Of a stretch of DNA of 64,000 nucleotides, positions 1 through 11,247 are shown piece after piece. The notes beneath the pieces were generated by a model. That model ran no database searches and was not told the DNA's origin. It saw only the letters and a program-made list of their open reading frames with translations. Each line of letters begins with the position of its first letter. Position 1 is the stretch's first letter. The DNA comes from Verticillium longisporum (Eukaryota > Ascomycota > Sordariomycetes > Glomerellales > Plectosphaerellaceae): assembly GCA_019188255.1 (NCBI GenBank), contig JAETXT010000008.1:806001-870000 (forward strand), written 5' to 3'. The position numbers were made by a program, and so were the translations under genes.

Positions 1-9
1 AGGCCCCAC

Positions 10-15
10 CACGTG
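10..15 (+). promoter_or_regulatory. CACGTG box, candidate NUC-1/Pho4 site
   Basis: The palindrome CACGTG is followed by GG, matching the high-affinity Pho4 core CACGTGGG. In Neurospora the Pho4 homologue NUC-1 activates phosphate permease genes through CACGTG. It sits about 680 bp before the phosphate symporter. Binding is inferred. Confidence 0.5.
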
Positions 16-91
16 GGCGATTCAGCGATTCTGATTGGGGCACGAGATCTGGGGATCTGATCAACAGGCCAATCGAGTGACCCAGGTCGAC

Positions 92-97
92 CACGTT
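92..97 (+). promoter_or_regulatory. CACGTT box, candidate low-affinity Pho4 site
   Basis: CACGTTT matches the weaker Pho4 core known from yeast PHO promoters. Its pairing with the CACGTG box 80 bp upstream is suggestive, but a single six-base match occurs often by chance. Confidence 0.3.
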
Positions 98-693
98 TCG
101 ACTTGGGCTCGTCTTGGCCTCCGCAACTGCCACCGTTCCCACACGCCAAGCCTTTCCCTATGCTTCCTAACCTCCACTCCTCCACTCCTCCAGCGTCCAC
201 CCCTCCCCTCCTCCCGCCTCCCAGCCCACCAACGGCACAACCTCAGCACCCGCAGCTGGGCCGGACTATGCTTCAGCACTCGCCAGACCATGGAGGCCAT
301 GCAGGCCATCCCATGAAAAACCCTTCGGCGATGCGATGGATCGAGCAGGAGCTAGCCCTGGCTCCGCTCAAACGCCAATCCAATGCGCAGCAGAAGCCCA
401 AGGGCGTGCCTCCCGCCTGCCTGGTCTGCCGAGCCCTGGGCGTCGCTTGTCCCGCCAGCTTCGATCATATAAAGATGATCCCTCCAATCTTGGCCGCCTT
501 CTCAGATCTCTTGGTCCTCACTTGGCACACTCCAACCCAGTCAATCAGTCGCAACCTCGACACCACGACCTCTGCAGAGATCTCTGGGCATTTCTCGGCA
601 GCCCTCCTTGGCTTTTCCTCTTGACCACACCACGAGGCCTTTGACAACACCCTGCCATTGACTTGATCAACCAATTACAAGATCACCGCCAAG

Positions 694-2701
694 ATGGTTC
701 TTCACGAGTACACCTACGTCTTCGCCATCGGCACGTGCTTCGCCCTGCTCGAGGCCTACAACAACGGTGCCAGTAAGTGAAACCTGCCTGCTGTGTGCAC
801 AGCAGCTGTGCCATCCAAACATGCAGAGCGCTAACGAGCAACTCTCAAGACGATGTCGCCAACGCTTGGGCGACCTCGGTGTCGTCCCGTTCCGTCACCT
901 ACCGCCAGGCCATGCTCCTGTGTCTCGTCTTTGAGATGACCGGTGCCCTGGCTGTCGGCGCCCGAACTGCCTCGACCATCAAGAACGGTATCATCCCCAT
1001 CGAGGCCTTCGACGGCAACGCTGGCGTCCAGCTGCTCGCCTTTGCCTGCGCCTCGGCCGGTGCCGCCATCTGGGTCATGTGGTGCACGCGCAACTCGGCT
1101 CACGTCTCGTCCACCTACTCCCTTGTCTCGTCCATTGCCGGTGTCGGTGTCGCCGCCGTCGGTGCGAGCAACGTCGAGTGGGGATGGAGCGGCGGTTCCG
1201 GCCTCGGTGCCATTTTCGCCGGTCTCGCCATGGCCCCCGCCATCTCCGCCCTCTTCGCTGCCACCATCTTCATGCTGGTCAAGCTGACTGTCCACCTCCG
1301 CACCAACCCCGTGCCCTGGGCCGTCTGGACCTCTCCCTTCTTCTTCCTCATCGCCGGTACCATCTGTACGCTGTCGATCGTTTACAAGGGTTCTCCCCGT
1401 CTTGGCCTCGCCAAGAAGCCCCCTTCGTTCATCGCCGGTGTCTCGCTCGGCACTGGTTTCGGTCTGGCTCTCCTTTCTGCCCTCTTCTTCGTTCCTTATG
1501 TCCACGCCAAGGTCATCAAGAAGGACAACACCCTTCGCTGGTTCCACGTGTTCCAGGGCCCCCTCCTCTTCCGTCGCCCGGCCCCTCCTGGTGCTGAGTT
1601 CGCCGATGTTCCCGACTACGCTGTCATGAAGCACGGTGGTGAGGATGATGATGAGGAGAACCAGGACGGTCCCGAGCAGGGCATCAAGGGCGACGTCATC
1701 AACGACAAGTCCAGCGCCAACGACAAGTCCAGCGCCGACGACATCACCGCCTCCATCCCCGCCGAGAAGCACCAGGCTGTCGCCCGCGACAACGAGAAGG
1801 CCCTCATGTACAACGAGACGCCCCAGGAAGCCTACAAGCGCCTCTTGAAGCGTGCCCGCGAGCGCCACCACGCCTCTCTTCGCAAGCAGCGCGGTCCCCT
1901 CGGCTGGGCCATGCGTCTTCTCCACAACAACCCCATGGGCGCCGGTTCCGTCTACGAGCTCCACAACCTCAAGGCCATCTGCGTCCGTCTGCCCGCTCAG
2001 GTCGTTGTCGCCCTCACCTACGGTATCAGCTACGACATCCACAAGGCTCAGGTCGGTGTCCTCGGCACCCCTGAGGGTCGCCGCATGGACCGCGTCTACA
2101 AGCACGCTCCCAAGTACGCCAACGAGGTCGAGCACCTGTACTCCTTCGTCCAAGTTATCACTGCCTGTACCGCCTCTTTCGCTCACGGTGCCAACGACGT
2201 CGGCAACGCCGTCGGTGTCTGGGCCGGCATGTACGCTGCCTGGAGCACTGGCGAGACCGCCGCTTCCAAGGAGCCTGTTCCCCTGTGGCAGATTGCCGTC
2301 GTCGCTCTCACCATTTGCCTTGGTTTCATCACCTACGGTTACAACATCATGAAGGGTAAGCTTTCTTCTCAACATTCCCATCTCACTGAGTCCCAACACT
2401 AACGCACAATGCAGTCATGGGCAACAAGATCACCTACCACTCCCCCTCGCGTGGCTCCTCCATGGAGATGGGTGCCGCCATCACCATTCTCATCTTCTCC
2501 CAGTACTCTCTGCCCGTCTCCACCTCCATGTGCATCACCGGTGCCACCGTCGGCGTCGGTCTGTGCAACGGCACCTTCAAGGCCGTCAACTGGCAGCGTG
2601 TTGGCCTTCTCATGTTCTCCTGGATCATGACCATCCCCATCGCCGGCGCCATCGGCGGTCTCCTGATGGCTCTTGCCGTCAACACTCCCAGCTTCGCTTA
2701 G
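694..2701 (+). CDS. pho-4: PHO-4/PHO89-type phosphate:cation symporter
   Basis: High-affinity phosphate permease of the PiT family (SLC20/PHO-4), expected in the plasma membrane and driven by sodium or protons. Three exons are read: 694-772, 850-2355 and 2415-2701, giving 623 aa. Splicing exon 1 to exon 2 rebuilds the family signature GANDVANA, and a second copy, GANDVGNA, lies near the C-terminus; both are diagnostic. Hydrophobic segments flank a long acidic cytoplasmic loop at about residues 300-400, which contains a small tandem repeat (NDKSSA/NDKSSADD). The start ATG at 694 opens a short exon MVLHEYTYVF, typical of fungal PHO-4. The reading frame is undamaged. CACGTG-type boxes upstream suggest phosphate-starvation control. 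Confidence 0.93.
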
Positions 2702-4880
2702 GTCATAACGGTGTAGGGATTCGGGATCCTGGTGCATAGATGTTTAATTGGTGTCTTCTTTACTTAGATTGTGATATCCAGAGCGCGCTGAATAAAAGTA
2801 CTCGCTCATTCCACACTTGTGCAGTTGCTTGGCATTGTGAATCATTGTGGTTTTTGAATTGTACCAAACAAACGGTATTTGCCACGATGACTATGAGCTC
2901 AGGTGAATTTTCAATCAAATTCTGTCAAACAAATAGAACAATAGAATAAATCATTTATTGTAGCCTCGCTTCAATTTTCAATTGTGAACATGTAGAACGA
3001 CTCAAGATATGCATCTTGAAATGCTCACCAGTATCACGGGGATCAGTGGCAAGGTCCTTCGATGAAAACGCTCACCAGCAGCGCCCTGCCTCGGCTTAGT
3101 CACCACGACCCGGACGGCGCCGGCCTCAGCTCGGCACCCCACTCCCCCCATCCGTGAGCTACCTTCATGCATGAACATGGACTGCATCCTTTGCTTCTAC
3201 CGAGAGTCTCAGCCGGCCCACGACTCGAATCCGGCAGCTTGGGTGCTACTGCTGCTGCTGCTGAAAGACGCACATCAGCCAGGTACGACACACAAAACAC
3301 CCCATTGAGCGAGCGGGGATCCCGCTAGGTCCAGAGTCTACCGTTGTACCTCATTCTGCGCGGTGTGAGAGACGAGAGGGTGGGGGCGAAGGGGGGCGTG
3401 GATGTACGAAGGTCGGTATGGACCAATGGCGGGAGCACGTGCTGTCGTGAAAGGGATATACGAAAGGAGGATTTTTTCTGGTCTGTGATAAAGGGGAGTC
3501 GGTCTCCCCGTTGGGACCTTATTGGACTTAATTTGAAAAAGCTAGTTCTAGGGGGTATTGGTTTTCGTGCATGTCTCGTAAATCAGATGATGGGTGGAAT
3601 CGAGGCTGCCCACCCGCTCAAGCTGCTGAAGCTCGTCTACGGCGCTCGTAACGGAATCCCAGGGGTGGTTTTGGAGCTAGAGATGGAAACATGTATGCTG
3701 TGTGACATTCCTATGTCATGGGTACTGGTACCCTGTTATGAGCGTACAGACTGGTCTGACTCGGGCGCTGTGCTTTGATACTGTGAAGTCGATGCTTGAG
3801 GATCGTGAGAAAACGGACATAATGCTATGTGTGACCCCCAAAGTAGAGGACCGGCCGTACTGCAAGAAGGTATCATCCCCGAGCGCGAAGCCGAAACGAG
3901 AACATGTTCTTTTCCCCTTACTCTCGGCTGCTCGTGCGTAAAGAGTCAGATGAGCTCTCCCGGTCCGTTCAGATTCAAGCCCCTGTTGCCATGCTTGACA
4001 GGCTGGCAAGCTAGTCATTCGCTGCGAGATGGTCCGTTGTCGTGAAGGCTGGTGGTTGTGCTGGCTGGCAAGAGACTGGCAATGGTGACAACTTCATTCC
4101 AACATCCAAATCACTTCTTCGTTTTTCTGTTCGTTGTTTTCTGCATTGTTTATGGACACAGTAGGCCCGAGTTGCGTTGCGCAATGCTTCTGCTATCACG
4201 TCTTTCTTCGTAAGACAATATGTGTGGCAGCAATCCCCTCTCCATCGTGCGCGTCAAATTGTTGACTGGCCTTCTCTCCCAGATTGCCGTTCAATTTCCC
4301 ATCCAAAAGACACAAAACTCTTTATCCATCGTCTTTCAAGTATAACAACGCGAAAGTAAACAGCGAGATAGCGTGTAACACCGACAGCACAACGCCCAAA
4401 TCCTGCCGCACAGCATAGCCCCAGCCCGCATCGAACACCTTGACAAAACGACGCCACAGAAATAATACAAGCTGACGCAGGCTTTGTACTCGAGGATGCT
4501 CGAGACTCAGGTCTCGGTGATGGTTCAGTCGCCGACCGACGCCGACAGACTGCCAATCACAAATAACGTTGAAGACAAGAAGAGATGCATACTGGGACGA
4601 TCTTTGGGATGTCGTAAATGCAAAGGGTCAGGCAAAGCCGTCGCTCGGCATGCAACCCAGTTGCACCATCAAGCAGTCAACGCCATGGGCGACGAGACTG
4701 AGAGCCGCGTATGAACGAGGCCTTGATCGCAGATCACGAGAGCCCAATGCAGTACTGCACACAAATGACCATGCAGGTAACCTCCAACGCCCACGCCTAT
4801 AACAGTATGATGTCGGATGTGTATGACTGTAGTACGATCTTCTGATAGCTACCGAGTCAGTGTCCCAGAGAGATACGAGG
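2702..4880. other. Intergenic region, no gene recognised
   Basis: This holds the 3' flank of the symporter gene and then about 2 kb of normal-composition DNA with only short, overlapping open frames on both strands and no recognisable protein. A CTG/CAG-type short repeat lies near 3247-3262. The composition changes sharply to AT-rich at about 4,880. Confidence 0.5.
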
Positions 4881-6379
4881 GGCGTATTATATAGTATTAA
4901 GGAGTCTTATATAATGAGTGAAGGGATTAACTATTAATCTCTTAGGGGTCTCTAGGAAGATAGAATAATCGATGCCCTTCTCTAAATCTTAATCTATTAA
5001 CCTTTCTTATAATTATTCCCTTATTATATTTAATCCTCTCTTCTTAATTCCTACGATTAAATAATAAGCGATCCCCTATCGGTCTTATACCTCCTTTAGA
5101 TCTTAATATAATGCCCTATCTCCTTTTTTACTTCGTCCTAAAGTATAATATAATATTTAGATTAAAAGTCCTTATTAAGTTCTAAATAGTTCTCTTTTAA
5201 GCTATTTAGTATTATTTAATTTAATAATATCTATATATTCTAGGTTTCTATTTAATTCTTAAGTATTTATCTTAATAAGTACCTCCTATTAATTAATTAG
5301 GGTTTCTAGATTAATTCTTTATTATTTAATAGCTATAGTTTAATATTTCTATATATCTTTCTTCTTATTTTAATTCTATTTCTTATTCTTCTATTATTCT
5401 TATTTAATAATTTAATAATTCTCTTCTATAATTAATTAATAGGTAATAGTTTATTAATATAATTTTATTATTCTAATATTCTTTTATTCTTCTTCTTTAT
5501 TTTAATTCTATTTAATTATTCTTATATTATTCTATTTTTAAATAATAATTTAATAAGCTTCTTTTATAATTAATTAATAATTATTTACCTTTTAATATAG
5601 ATTTATTAATCTACTATTCTTTATTCTTTCCTTTCTTATTATTTAGATTTAATAAATAACTATTATTCTAGAATAGTTTATTATAGGTTTCTAATATATC
5701 TATAAGAGGATTTTCTAATTATTATTTCCGTCTTTTCTTCTTTTTTAATAATAATAACGATAATAATAATATTCCTCCCCTCTTTAATATTACTTTTATA
5801 TCTTTTATAGTAATCTCTTAACGATTAGCTATTATATAGTTATTAATTAAATATAGTTCTTAAATCGATTCTAGTTTTCTAATTCTTCGATAAGAATAAT
5901 TTACAAATCTATTAATATTTATCTATTAATTACCTATTAATTAAAAATAGTAATACTATTATTTAAATAATTTCCTATTTATAAATTACTTTTAACATTT
6001 CCTTTATAATTTAATAGCTAATTAGCTATAAAATAATAGCTCCTCTTCCTCCTAACCCTTACTAGGAGCCTAGATAAGTATATTCTATTAAAGACTTATT
6101 ATACTTCTATTATTATAATTATATATATAAATAATTTAATTCTATTATAAATAAGGAGTACCTTTATTATAAGGAGGATATTAGTAAATTAGCTATTATT
6201 TAATAATTAATTATTAATTAATCGTTTATATAGCTAATTCCGTTAAATGCTTTTACTATAGAGTAGCTTAAGGAGGTAAGCTATATTTTACTATAAATTA
6301 GCCCTTTTTATTCTTCTATTATCTAATAGCTAATCCTCTATAAATACCTATTAAATATTAAGCTATTATATATACTCTT

Positions 6380-6790
6380 AAATTAGCTATTAAAGCTATA
6401 ATTAAGAATAGCTATACTAGTATCTTTAAAGTAAATAGTACCTACCTACTAGATACCTATTATTTAATTATTAATAGATTTCTTTTAATTAATTTCGATA
6501 TAGTTAAGACCGCTAATTAGAAAGCCCTCTAAAAGGGTAAAAACGATAAAGCGCTAAGCGCTAAGAAGCGTACTACTATTAATTAATAAGAGGCTAGCGA
6601 GTATTCTACTCGCTACCTCGCTATTACCGATCGTCTCGCCTAGGCTATTAAGCATTCTATTACTATTACCGAGGTCTCTATTACTACTTTATAATAGATT
6701 GCTAGTTCTCTCGCTAAGCTAGTTACTATCTAGTCCGAGATCTAGGAGAATTATACTTTAATCGTAAATCGCTTATTAATTATTTATTAT
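6380..6790 (+). pseudogene. RIP-degraded coding fossil, family not recognised
   Basis: One plus-strand frame stays protein-like for about 130 codons, broken only by TAA/TAG codons where glutamine or tryptophan would fit. Readable pieces include FKVNSTYLLDTYY, KGKNDKALSAKK and LAKLVTI-SEI-ENYTLIVN (hyphen = stop). The tail looks like an amphipathic coiled coil. It could be the gag region or C-terminus of a transposon protein, but I cannot assign it. Confidence 0.35.
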
Positions 6791-7249
6791 TTATTTATTA
6801 ATAATCTATTAGAATTATAATACTCTTATTAATATTATTAATAATAAAGAAGATAGTAAGAACTAGGAAGGTAATAGCGAGGTAATAGCTTAAGAATTAT
6901 TAATAATCCGCTAATACTCCTTTATTATTTAGTTTTTTCTTTTATTTTTATTTTTATTATTCTCCTTTAAGAATAAGGCTAGGGGTTAGATTACCCTTTA
7001 AATATTAATTAAATTATTATTAATCTATTATTACTCTTTCTTATAATTATTTATATATTTTAATAAGGTTATCTATTACGTTTCGCTATAGTTTCTACGA
7101 ATTCTCGTTTTCTAGGTATCCTTCCTATTTAATAAGGTACTATTAATTATATAATAGTCCCTTATAATTAACTATTCTCTTAACTATATATATATCTTCT
7201 ATTCCTATAGCTAGTAATACCTTATTAACTTATAGCTAAAATAGTAATT

Positions 7250-7680
7250 AGTTTTCTCTACCTTTTTAATTTTCTAAGTATAATATATAGAATATATTAT
7301 ATACTTTATAGTTAAAGGGTAGCTATAGCTTATATACTAGATTATAGCTATTTATCTTCTTAGTAATTCTAAATAGTCTAAGGTATTTATCGGATAGCTT
7401 CTTATTAAATCTTTACTATTTAATTATTCTTATAGAGAAGAGAATTAAATCTCCTACTTTATATTCTTTCTAAATTCTTCCTCGATTATAATAATAGGCT
7501 TAGTATCTACTATTAATCTCTAAGAGTCTATAGATTATCTTTCTCTTAATTATCTACTAAGCTATTTATAGTTCCGCTATCTCTAAGTTCCCTTATTATT
7601 ATATAGCTTAGCCTAGGTCCCCTAGTTTAGCTAGGTTATATCCTATTAATATTTCTATTAATAATTATTAAATTATTATA
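7250..7680 (-). pseudogene. Ty3/gypsy retrotransposon integrase C-terminus, RIP-degraded
   Basis: On the minus strand one frame reads, with stops as hyphens, EILIGYNLAKLGDLG, then YNRGRI-KEYKVGDLILFS, KKLSDKYLRLF, ITKKINSYNLVYKL-LPF and VYNIFYILYLEN. This is the linker and C-terminal domain of a Ty3/gypsy integrase, comparable to the usual GDLV.L, KL..KY.GPF and YKL.LP....HNVFHVSLLE blocks. Substitutions such as H to Y and Q to stop are what CpA-to-TpA change would make. No indel is needed over about 130 codons. The element is cut by the pogo insertion at 7681; the rest of pol was not resolved. Confidence 0.7.
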
Positions 7681-7726
7681 ACGTAATCCACAAGCGAGTG
7701 GTTCACCCATGCGAGTGGTTCACTTC
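7681..7726 (+). repeat. Left terminal inverted repeat of the pogo element
   Basis: The outer 29 bp are identical to the inverted right end. Two direct copies of GCGAGTGGTTCAC (7694-7706 and 7711-7723), 17 bp apart, probably form a doubled transposase-binding site. Confidence 0.9.
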
Positions 7727-7787
7727 ACCCCGACCCGACAAACATTCCGAGGAAAACCTCAACCCAAACGCCGTAAATCAATTAAAA

Positions 7788-9441
7788 TCACTCCTCCTCG
7801 TCTTTTGCAGACGATGAGATAGCTACCTGACAAGTTCTCGCGTTGTGGCCGGTCTTCCCGCATACGCTACAGCATCGTTTCTTCGGCTGGGACCACGACG
7901 CGGGACCCGGGTTCTGCAGCGTTTCCTCTTTTATCTGGATATCTACTTCCTTCTGAGCAATCTTGTCCTGTCCCTCGCCTACAGCCATGCTTCCTCCTTC
8001 CCGGAGACGTAGCTTTTGGCCCTCCGGCGTCGGCTTAGTGTAGCATTTTCCTCTCGAAGGATCATAACCTCTGACTTCAAAAGAGCGATCTGGTGCATAA
8101 CACCCCGCGTCCCCTTCGCAAGATAGTCAACAGCATCTAAAATTGACGTTGGGGAGCTTCCCTGGTGGCGTGAGATTCGCCCTTTGATGAAGTCAGTCTG
8201 GGAACCTGCCTCGAGCAGGTTAGTGGGCGTCTTAGAGACCCAAGAATCACGCTCCCCGTGGGACGTCCCCGGAGGCGTCGTCGTCCTCAACCTCACATCC
8301 AGCTTTGACAGGACTGTTTCCGGGTTATGGGGGACAAGCCCCGCTCCTCGAAAGCCTCCCTGGATGTTTTTTCTGTCATTGCTTGCTGAAATGCAGCCGA
8401 AAACGCCGGGAAGAAGTCCTCTTTGCTGATGTGCGTTGTACCCGCCCTCATCCTATCCTCGATTTGCCGACCGTATGCTTTCTTTAGTGGGCCAAAACAC
8501 CCAACATCGAGAGGCTGGAGTAGATGTGACGAATGAGGAGGCATACAGAGTGTGATGATGTTGTTCTCCTTGCAGTAGAGTTCGAAGTCGACCGAGTGGT
8601 GACTTTCGTGGCCATCCAGGATCAGTAGGCGATAACCGCCCGAAGTACGGGACTTTGTATGCCTGTCAAAATGCCGAATCCATTCCAGACCAATATCATT
8701 CGTCGTCCAGCCGTTTGGAGATGTTGCGATTCTCCAGTCGCGAGAAATCGCGTCGTCCTGGTACCAGCTCGAGAGGTGGTACTTGCCCGAAACCACGATG
8801 AACGGCGGGACGGAGAAACCCAACGCGCCAACGCCCTGGATCACCGTAACCCATTCCCGGTTGCCTGGCTGCCTCATCTTCACATTGGACCGTCTTTCCG
8901 AACTGGTCACGACCATTCCGTTGGCGATAACGCCCATCTGGAAGCCGGTCTCGTCAAAGTTGTACATGTCAGCCTCTTGGATGCCGTACTTGGCGATCAT
9001 GTTATGCACGAGGCGGAACCACGCGTTTATCGCGTCCGGATCTTCGCATTGGGCCCTCTTGTAGTCGTACTTGCGAAAGAAACGCGTCCGGAGCTCTGGT
9101 TGCCGTTTGACGAAGTTTGCGGCCCAGTTCTTCCCGACGCGTGGCGCGTCACGGTCGGCAAGCAGGCGATTCGCCATATCTCCGACCTCACCCAACCGGG
9201 GAGGGTAAGATCGCGCATCTAGGTCAAGGATATATTCGACAATAGTTTTCTCTTCTAGTACTGTTAATTTGGCAGAATTGGGCGGGCTTTCGCGTCGGGA
9301 GGGTTTGCCCTTCTGGCGTCGGAGGAGCGTCGTTAAGGGGACGGTGTAGATCCTCGCAGCACTCCGGGCGCTTAGGTTCGGGTCATTGTCCATAGCTTGG
9401 ATAGCAAGGAATAATTGACCTTCTTTTGAAAGAGTCTCCAT
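7788..9441 (-). pseudogene. Fot1/pogo transposase, two single-base frameshifts
   Basis: DDE transposase of the Fot1/pogo family. From ATG at 9441 it shows an N-terminal Psq-type helix-turn-helix, a CENP-B-type DNA-binding domain (ANFVKRQPEL), and a DDE domain with YNFDETGF, LILDGHESH and PPHSSHLLQPLD. A C-terminal CCHC-like knuckle (CCSVCGKTGHNARTC) follows. The frame breaks at the G5 run 8329-8333 and again at the T4 run 8014-8017 (plus-strand bases). Adding one base at each gives 551 aa, the usual size of the family, so the gene is either freshly dead or mis-sequenced. No nonsense codon lies in the frame. Confidence 0.88.
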
Positions 9442-9493
9442 CGCGGGCGGAGGTGGAATCTGTAGAATTCAGGTGTAGGTCGTGGGCCCGGGC

Positions 9494-9539
9494 GAAGTGA
9501 ACCACTCGCTTGGGTGAACCACTCGCTTGTGGATTACGT
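9494..9539 (-). repeat. Right terminal inverted repeat of the pogo element
   Basis: Inverted counterpart of the left end. It matches over 46 bp with one mismatch and again carries two copies of the 13-bp motif (9497-9509 and 9514-9526). Confidence 0.9.
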
Positions 9540-11247
9540 TATACCTAGGGAGGCCTATTAGCTAATAGAAAAGACACTTAGTATTATATATAATACTATC
9601 CTAGCCTGCCGTTTATTAGTACTTAATTTAGAGTAGAGTAAAGAGGTCTTCTATATATAGTCTATAATAATAGAATATAGGTATAGGGTTAGAATATATC
9701 TAAATTCTAGCCCTCTATAGCTTAGAGCGCCCTCTTTAGTCCTTATATATATATTCTTATAACTATTAGCCCCTAGTCGGCCCCCTTATTTAATAGCTCT
9801 ATAGAGCTACTTAATAAAATGCCCCCCTCTAGGACTCCTAGTCCCTAGGAGTTAATAGGAATAGCCTTACTCTATAGCTTTTAATATAATATTCTATATT
9901 ATATTTGCCTTAGAGATAAGGAATTATAGTAGTAGTAAATTATTGGAAAGTAGGGTATAAGTACTCGCTAATATAAAGGGTAAGAAAGCGAGGAAGAGGA
10001 AGAGTAGGAAAGTAAAGTAATAGAAGGGAAATAAGGGGAAGGAAAGGAAGAAGGTATAGATAAAGACGTATACTATTTAAATTAACTAAGGAAAACTACT
10101 AAAACTAAATAAAGCTAGTACCTTTAAGAGCTCGTCTATAAAAGCGAAAGTTTAAGCTAAGGTAAAGGCATTAGAAGGGGGTTCTCCTAGGATTAAGAAA
10201 AGGAAAAAGGCGAAAATAGTACTATAGGGGTAAGTATAGTATCTATTATGAAGCTAATAAAGGAGATTGAGAAATTTCTAGAGAAACGAGTACGAATAGA
10301 TATAAAGGGGCTAAGAAGTAAGAGCTAATACGACTCGCCTATGCATAATTAAATATTGGCGTATAATACTTAACTATAACGTAGCCGCTTACTTTCCTTA
10401 TAGTCTAGTTCTATGAAGTTGAATGTATGGATTGGGTGGCGAGAGTACTTTGTATCCTTCCCATCTACTGCTAGTAGTGACCGTAGAGATGCACTGACCT
10501 GCAGTTGTGCTAGATAGAGAAGGCGACGATCTGCTGATGGACCTCATCCTCGCGCTTTACTGAGCGAAGTCTCTACGGCGCTCCTCAGCAGCAGCGGCGG
10601 AGTGCGTAAGAAGCCCTTGCGGTGTGATCCTTCGCTGGTATCTTACCTAGATCGTATTGGACAACTCCACTATGGCTATAGGCTCGGAGAAGCGATGTAG
10701 TCTCCTTCTATATTGCCCGACCGTTATAGGAGAGCTGCCGCCCTATATCTAATTGTTCCGACCTTATATGCCCGTACGTTAGCATTAATCCAGACGTGGT
10801 TAAGGACCTCGGCGGTAAGAAATAGTGGCTTTATAAGGGAGAGGCAAAGTTATATACGCCTATTGATCGGGGCTTTTAGCACTTTAACCGGAGTTTGGAA
10901 TCTGGGGAGGGCACAGTCCCGTAGACGGTGGACGGAACGAGGTGCGAGATGAGGAAGCGGCTAGTTATAAAGAGAGGCATAATAATGCGCATTTATTTGG
11001 ATAGGGCTAGGCAGGATTAGAGCTACTAGAAGCCGCTTTTATTTAGCGAGTAAGAGTTATATATTAGTTAGTTAAAATTAGTAAAGGATATTTTAGACCT
11101 ATAGAGAAATAATCCTATACTATCTACCCGATATAAAGTTAGGGGGGTGCTTCGAAAATAGAACTAGTTCGTATCGTAGCGTTACTTCCTCTTATTCCTT
11201 TATAGACCTCCCTATTACGACCTGGCAGCTTCCAAAGGGGAACACTG
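9540..11247. repeat. AT-rich RIP-like block, middle part
   Basis: RIP-like DNA resumes after the pogo element. A plus-strand fossil at about 9950-10250 reads as a lysine/arginine-rich tail (KGKKARKRKSRKVK, SPRIKKRKKAKIVL) interrupted by stops, possibly the end of a transposon protein. An island of more normal composition at about 10420-10960 looks like a piece of an LTR element but has no proven ends. No intact gene is present. Confidence 0.6.

Larger units (their letters stand above)
1..693 (+). promoter_or_regulatory. Upstream region of the phosphate symporter gene
   Basis: This stretch lies before the phosphate symporter start codon. It is pyrimidine-rich over about 170-240 and 480-620, as is common in fungal promoters and 5' leaders. 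It holds one CACGTG box and one CACGTT box near its left edge. Open frames here have no recognisable protein and were not called. Confidence 0.5.
4881..7680. repeat. AT-rich RIP-like block, left part
   Basis: The sequence becomes extremely AT-rich and dominated by TpA (TAATTA, TATTAA motifs), with no usable open frames. That is the signature of RIP acting on repeats in ascomycetes. Translated fossils can still be read where CAA, CAG and TGG codons have become stops: a gypsy integrase at 7250-7680 on the minus strand and an unassigned coiled-coil-like fossil at 6380-6790 on the plus strand. The left edge at about 4,880 is abrupt. Confidence 0.8.
7681..9539 (-). mobile_element. Fot1/pogo-family DNA transposon, 1,859 bp
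   Basis: A complete Tc1/mariner-superfamily element of the fungal Fot1/pogo group. Perfect 29-bp terminal inverted repeats (7681-7709 and 9511-9539) start ACGTAATCC, and extend to 46 bp with one mismatch. A TA lies on each side (7679-7680 and 9540-9541), the expected TA target duplication. It carries one transposase gene on the minus strand. Its base composition is normal and no RIP-type stops are present, although it is inserted inside RIP-degraded DNA, so it inserted after that damage. Confidence 0.93.

Noticed and set aside
831..2399. Long minus-strand frame opposite the phosphate symporter
   Set aside because: It is a shadow frame of a GC3-biased gene, with Gly/Asp/Val-rich translation and no domain.
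3215..3240. tRNA-like T-loop (CTCGAATCC)
   Set aside because: No acceptor stem, D arm or anticodon arm can be drawn around it.
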